Shown: positions 8,562-9,613 of the stretch, one piece after another
Position numbering within the stretch: position 1 is the stretch's first letter
How the letters are laid out: every line of letters starts with the position of its first letter
From: JBGOTP01 sp041476545
GTDB taxonomy: Bacteria; Acidobacteriota; Vicinamibacteria; Vicinamibacterales; CAVVIG01
Direction: 5' to 3'
Assembly: GCA_041476545.1 (NCBI GenBank)
Contig: JBGOTP010000192.1
Coordinates: 1 to 9,613, forward strand
Length of the DNA: 9,613 nucleotides
Made by a program: the position numbers and the translations under genes
Notes under the pieces: model-generated
Seen by the model: the letters and a program-made list of their open reading frames with translations, nothing else
Told to the model about the DNA's origin: nothing
Database searches by the model: none

Positions 8562-8843
8562 TCAGCCTTCCAGCCGTCGACGCGCTGCCGCGACGGTGAT
8601 GGCGGCAATGGCCAGCCGCTTGAGACGTCCACGCTCGCCCGCGACAATCCGGATGTTGCGGCGAGGACACTCGAACAGCCGCGCCATGAACGCAACGAGG
8701 CACTCGTTGGCGGCGTCGTCCACGGGGGGAGCGGCCAGACGCACGAGCGGCACGCCGTCGCGGGTTCCGCTGAGGCCGGTCTTTTGTGCGCGGGGAATGA
8801 CACGAACTGAAATCTCGACGCCCTCAGCGGTCTCTCGGATCAT
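8562..8843 (-). CDS. DUF167 (YggU/UPF0235) family protein
   Basis: The 93-residue protein has the normal DUF167 length and pattern: VEISVRVIPRAQKTGLSGTR near the N terminus, the conserved APPVDDAANECLVAFMARLF segment (about 38-57), then IRIVAGERGRLKRLAI where the family has a Ser-Gly-x-x-x-Arg-x-Lys loop. The fold is known from structures, but the biochemical role is not. The gene starts 20 bp after divIVA on the minus strand and is the last gene of that group, convergent with the lepB operon. The position next to yggS and divIVA is common in bacteria. ATG 8843 has no strong Shine-Dalgarno, so translation is probably coupled to divIVA. Confidence 0.9.
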   Translation of the reverse strand: MIRETAEGVEISVRVIPRAQKTGLSGTRDGVPLVRLAAPPVDDAANECLVAFMARLFECPRRNIRIVAGERGRLKRLAIAAITVAAARRRLEG

Positions 8844-8863
8844 GCAGGTGGCATGTCGCGGGG

Positions 8864-9427
8864 TCAGCGCGCTTTCGTGGCTTCCTGCAGGCCGTTCAGG
8901 GAATCCGTGATCCAGCCCTCCTGCGCGTCACCGTGCCGTGGACGGTGCAGGAGGATCCGGTCTTCTCGCTCGCGCGTTTCCTGTTCGCGCACGTACTCGA
9001 GCGTGTTGCGCAAGGTCTGAATGGTCGACTCGATCGTGGTTTCGACGTCGCGGCGCTTCAGTTTCAGCCCGTCGATTTCACGCTGCACGTCTTCGAGCCG
9101 GGCTTGTGTCTTCTCGAGCAGCAGATCCGATCGGCCCTGGGCCTCACGGACAATGCGCTGCGCTTCTTCCCCGGCGTTCGCCGTGATGTCCTCGGCCAGC
9201 TTCTGGGCGGTCATCAGCGTCGTCTGCAGGCTCTTCTCATGTTCGCGATGACCGGCGAGTAACCCCTCCATCCGCCCGAGATCCTGACGCAGCTGGTCTG
9301 TTTCCCGTAGTGCCTGTTCGTAGTCGTCGGCGACCGCCAGGAGCAACGACGTGACCTCGATCTTGTCGAAGCCCCTGAAGGCACTGCGGAAACGCTGCTG
9401 TCGAAGGTCGAGAGGGCTGACGTTCAT
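8864..9427 (-). CDS. DivIVA-domain coiled-coil protein
   Basis: The 187-residue protein opens with the DivIVA lipid-binding domain, SPLDLRQQRFRSAFRGFDKI (about residues 4-23) followed by EVTSLLLAVADDYEQAL, then a long coiled coil from about 30 to 155 rich in Glu, Gln, Arg and Leu. The C-terminal 30 residues are basic and less regular. DivIVA proteins bind curved membrane at poles and septa and recruit division or cell-wall proteins. In this setting the partners are unknown. ATG 9427 is supported by AGGA seven bases upstream on the minus strand. It is 59 bp after the stop of yggS, and DUF167 follows after 20 bp, so the three genes are likely one operon. I avoid the symbol divIVA because function in a diderm may differ from Bacillus. 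Confidence 0.92.
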   Translation of the reverse strand: MNVSPLDLRQQRFRSAFRGFDKIEVTSLLLAVADDYEQALRETDQLRQDLGRMEGLLAGHREHEKSLQTTLMTAQKLAEDITANAGEEAQRIVREAQGRSDLLLEKTQARLEDVQREIDGLKLKRRDVETTIESTIQTLRNTLEYVREQETREREDRILLHRPRHGDAQEGWITDSLNGLQEATKAR

Positions 9428-9434
9428 GGTTGAG

Positions 9435-9438
9435 TCCT
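9435..9438 (-). promoter_or_regulatory. Ribosome binding site of the DivIVA-domain gene
   Basis: AGGA on the minus strand (TCCT on the plus strand) is seven bases from the ATG at 9427 and supports that start. Confidence 0.55.
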
Positions 9439-9486
9439 GCTGTCCTTGAATATCGGACGTTTTTCGGCGCGGCGACAGGGCTCCAG

Positions 9487-9613
9487 TCAGACATGACCCC
9501 GTTCGCCAAAAATGGCCGATCCGACCCTGACGAACGTGGCCCCTTCCTCGACGGCGACCTCGAAGTCGTGACTCATCCCCATGGACAGGTCGCGCAGCAT
9601 CGACGGGTCCACG
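9487..9613 (-). CDS. YggS/PLPBP family pyridoxal-phosphate homeostasis protein (C-terminal 41 residues only)
   Basis: Only the end of the gene is in the window, reading in from the right edge to a TGA at 9489-9487. The visible residues are the hallmark C terminus of the YggS (PLP-binding, alanine-racemase-N-like) family: LSMGMSHDFEVAVEEGATFV followed by RVGSAIFGERGHV. The Met-Ser-x-Asp and RVGSAIFGER stretches form the phosphate-binding side of the barrel. Members bind pyridoxal 5'-phosphate and affect vitamin B6 and amino-acid balance without a known catalytic reaction. It precedes the DivIVA-domain gene by 59 bp on the same strand, a pairing found in many bacteria. Confidence 0.92.
   Translation of the reverse strand, partial: VDPSMLRDLSMGMSHDFEVAVEEGATFVRVGSAIFGERGHV

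Noticed and set aside
9435..9453. GTCC/GGAC inverted repeat before the DivIVA-domain gene
   Set aside because: Only four base pairs with a nine-base loop; too weak to call an operator or terminator.

Overview
The window is GC-rich, densely packed bacterial chromosome with no phage, IS, CRISPR, rRNA or tRNA signal. The gene set (larB, a CesA-like GT2, DUF362, short-form citrate synthase, lepA-lepB, yggS-divIVA-DUF167) and the TGTCA nonamer repeats fit Acidobacteriota, perhaps Vicinamibacteria. That assignment is inference from gene style only. No intergenic gap exceeds about 155 bp.

Layout: (1) 1-716, minus strand: larB of the nickel-pincer cofactor pathway, cut by the left edge. It is divergent from (2) 757-3466, plus strand: a membrane GT2 synthase overlapping a DUF362 protein by 11 bp. 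The tail of the DUF362 protein is encoded by a nonamer tandem repeat. (3) 3488-4633, plus: a short-type citrate synthase with its catalytic triad intact. (4) 4787-8491, plus: a tightly packed run of AbrB-type antitoxin, PIN (VapC) toxin, LepA, signal peptidase I and a small single-pass membrane protein, joined by overlaps of 4, 1, none (36-bp gap) and 1 bp. (5) 9613-8562, minus: YggS end (partial), DivIVA-domain protein, DUF167 (YggU), running convergently toward the lepB operon.

Working together: larB supplies cofactor for lactate-racemase-type enzymes, probably with larC beyond the left edge. GT2 plus DUF362 looks like a translationally coupled envelope or polysaccharide pair of unknown product. 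LepA (back-translocating/ribosome-rescue GTPase) and LepB (secretion) form the classic lepAB pair, extended upstream by a toxin-antitoxin module and downstream by a small protein in the position where proteobacteria carry DUF4845. The minus-strand cluster resembles the yggS/divIVA growth-and-division neighbourhood.

Most of this is core housekeeping DNA. The points that stand out are the toxin-antitoxin pair sharing an apparent transcript with lepA-lepB, -10 boxes placed so close to start codons that leaderless mRNAs are likely, the repeat-derived protein tail, and the GT2-DUF362 coupling. I do not see convincing evidence of a wholly new multi-gene system.
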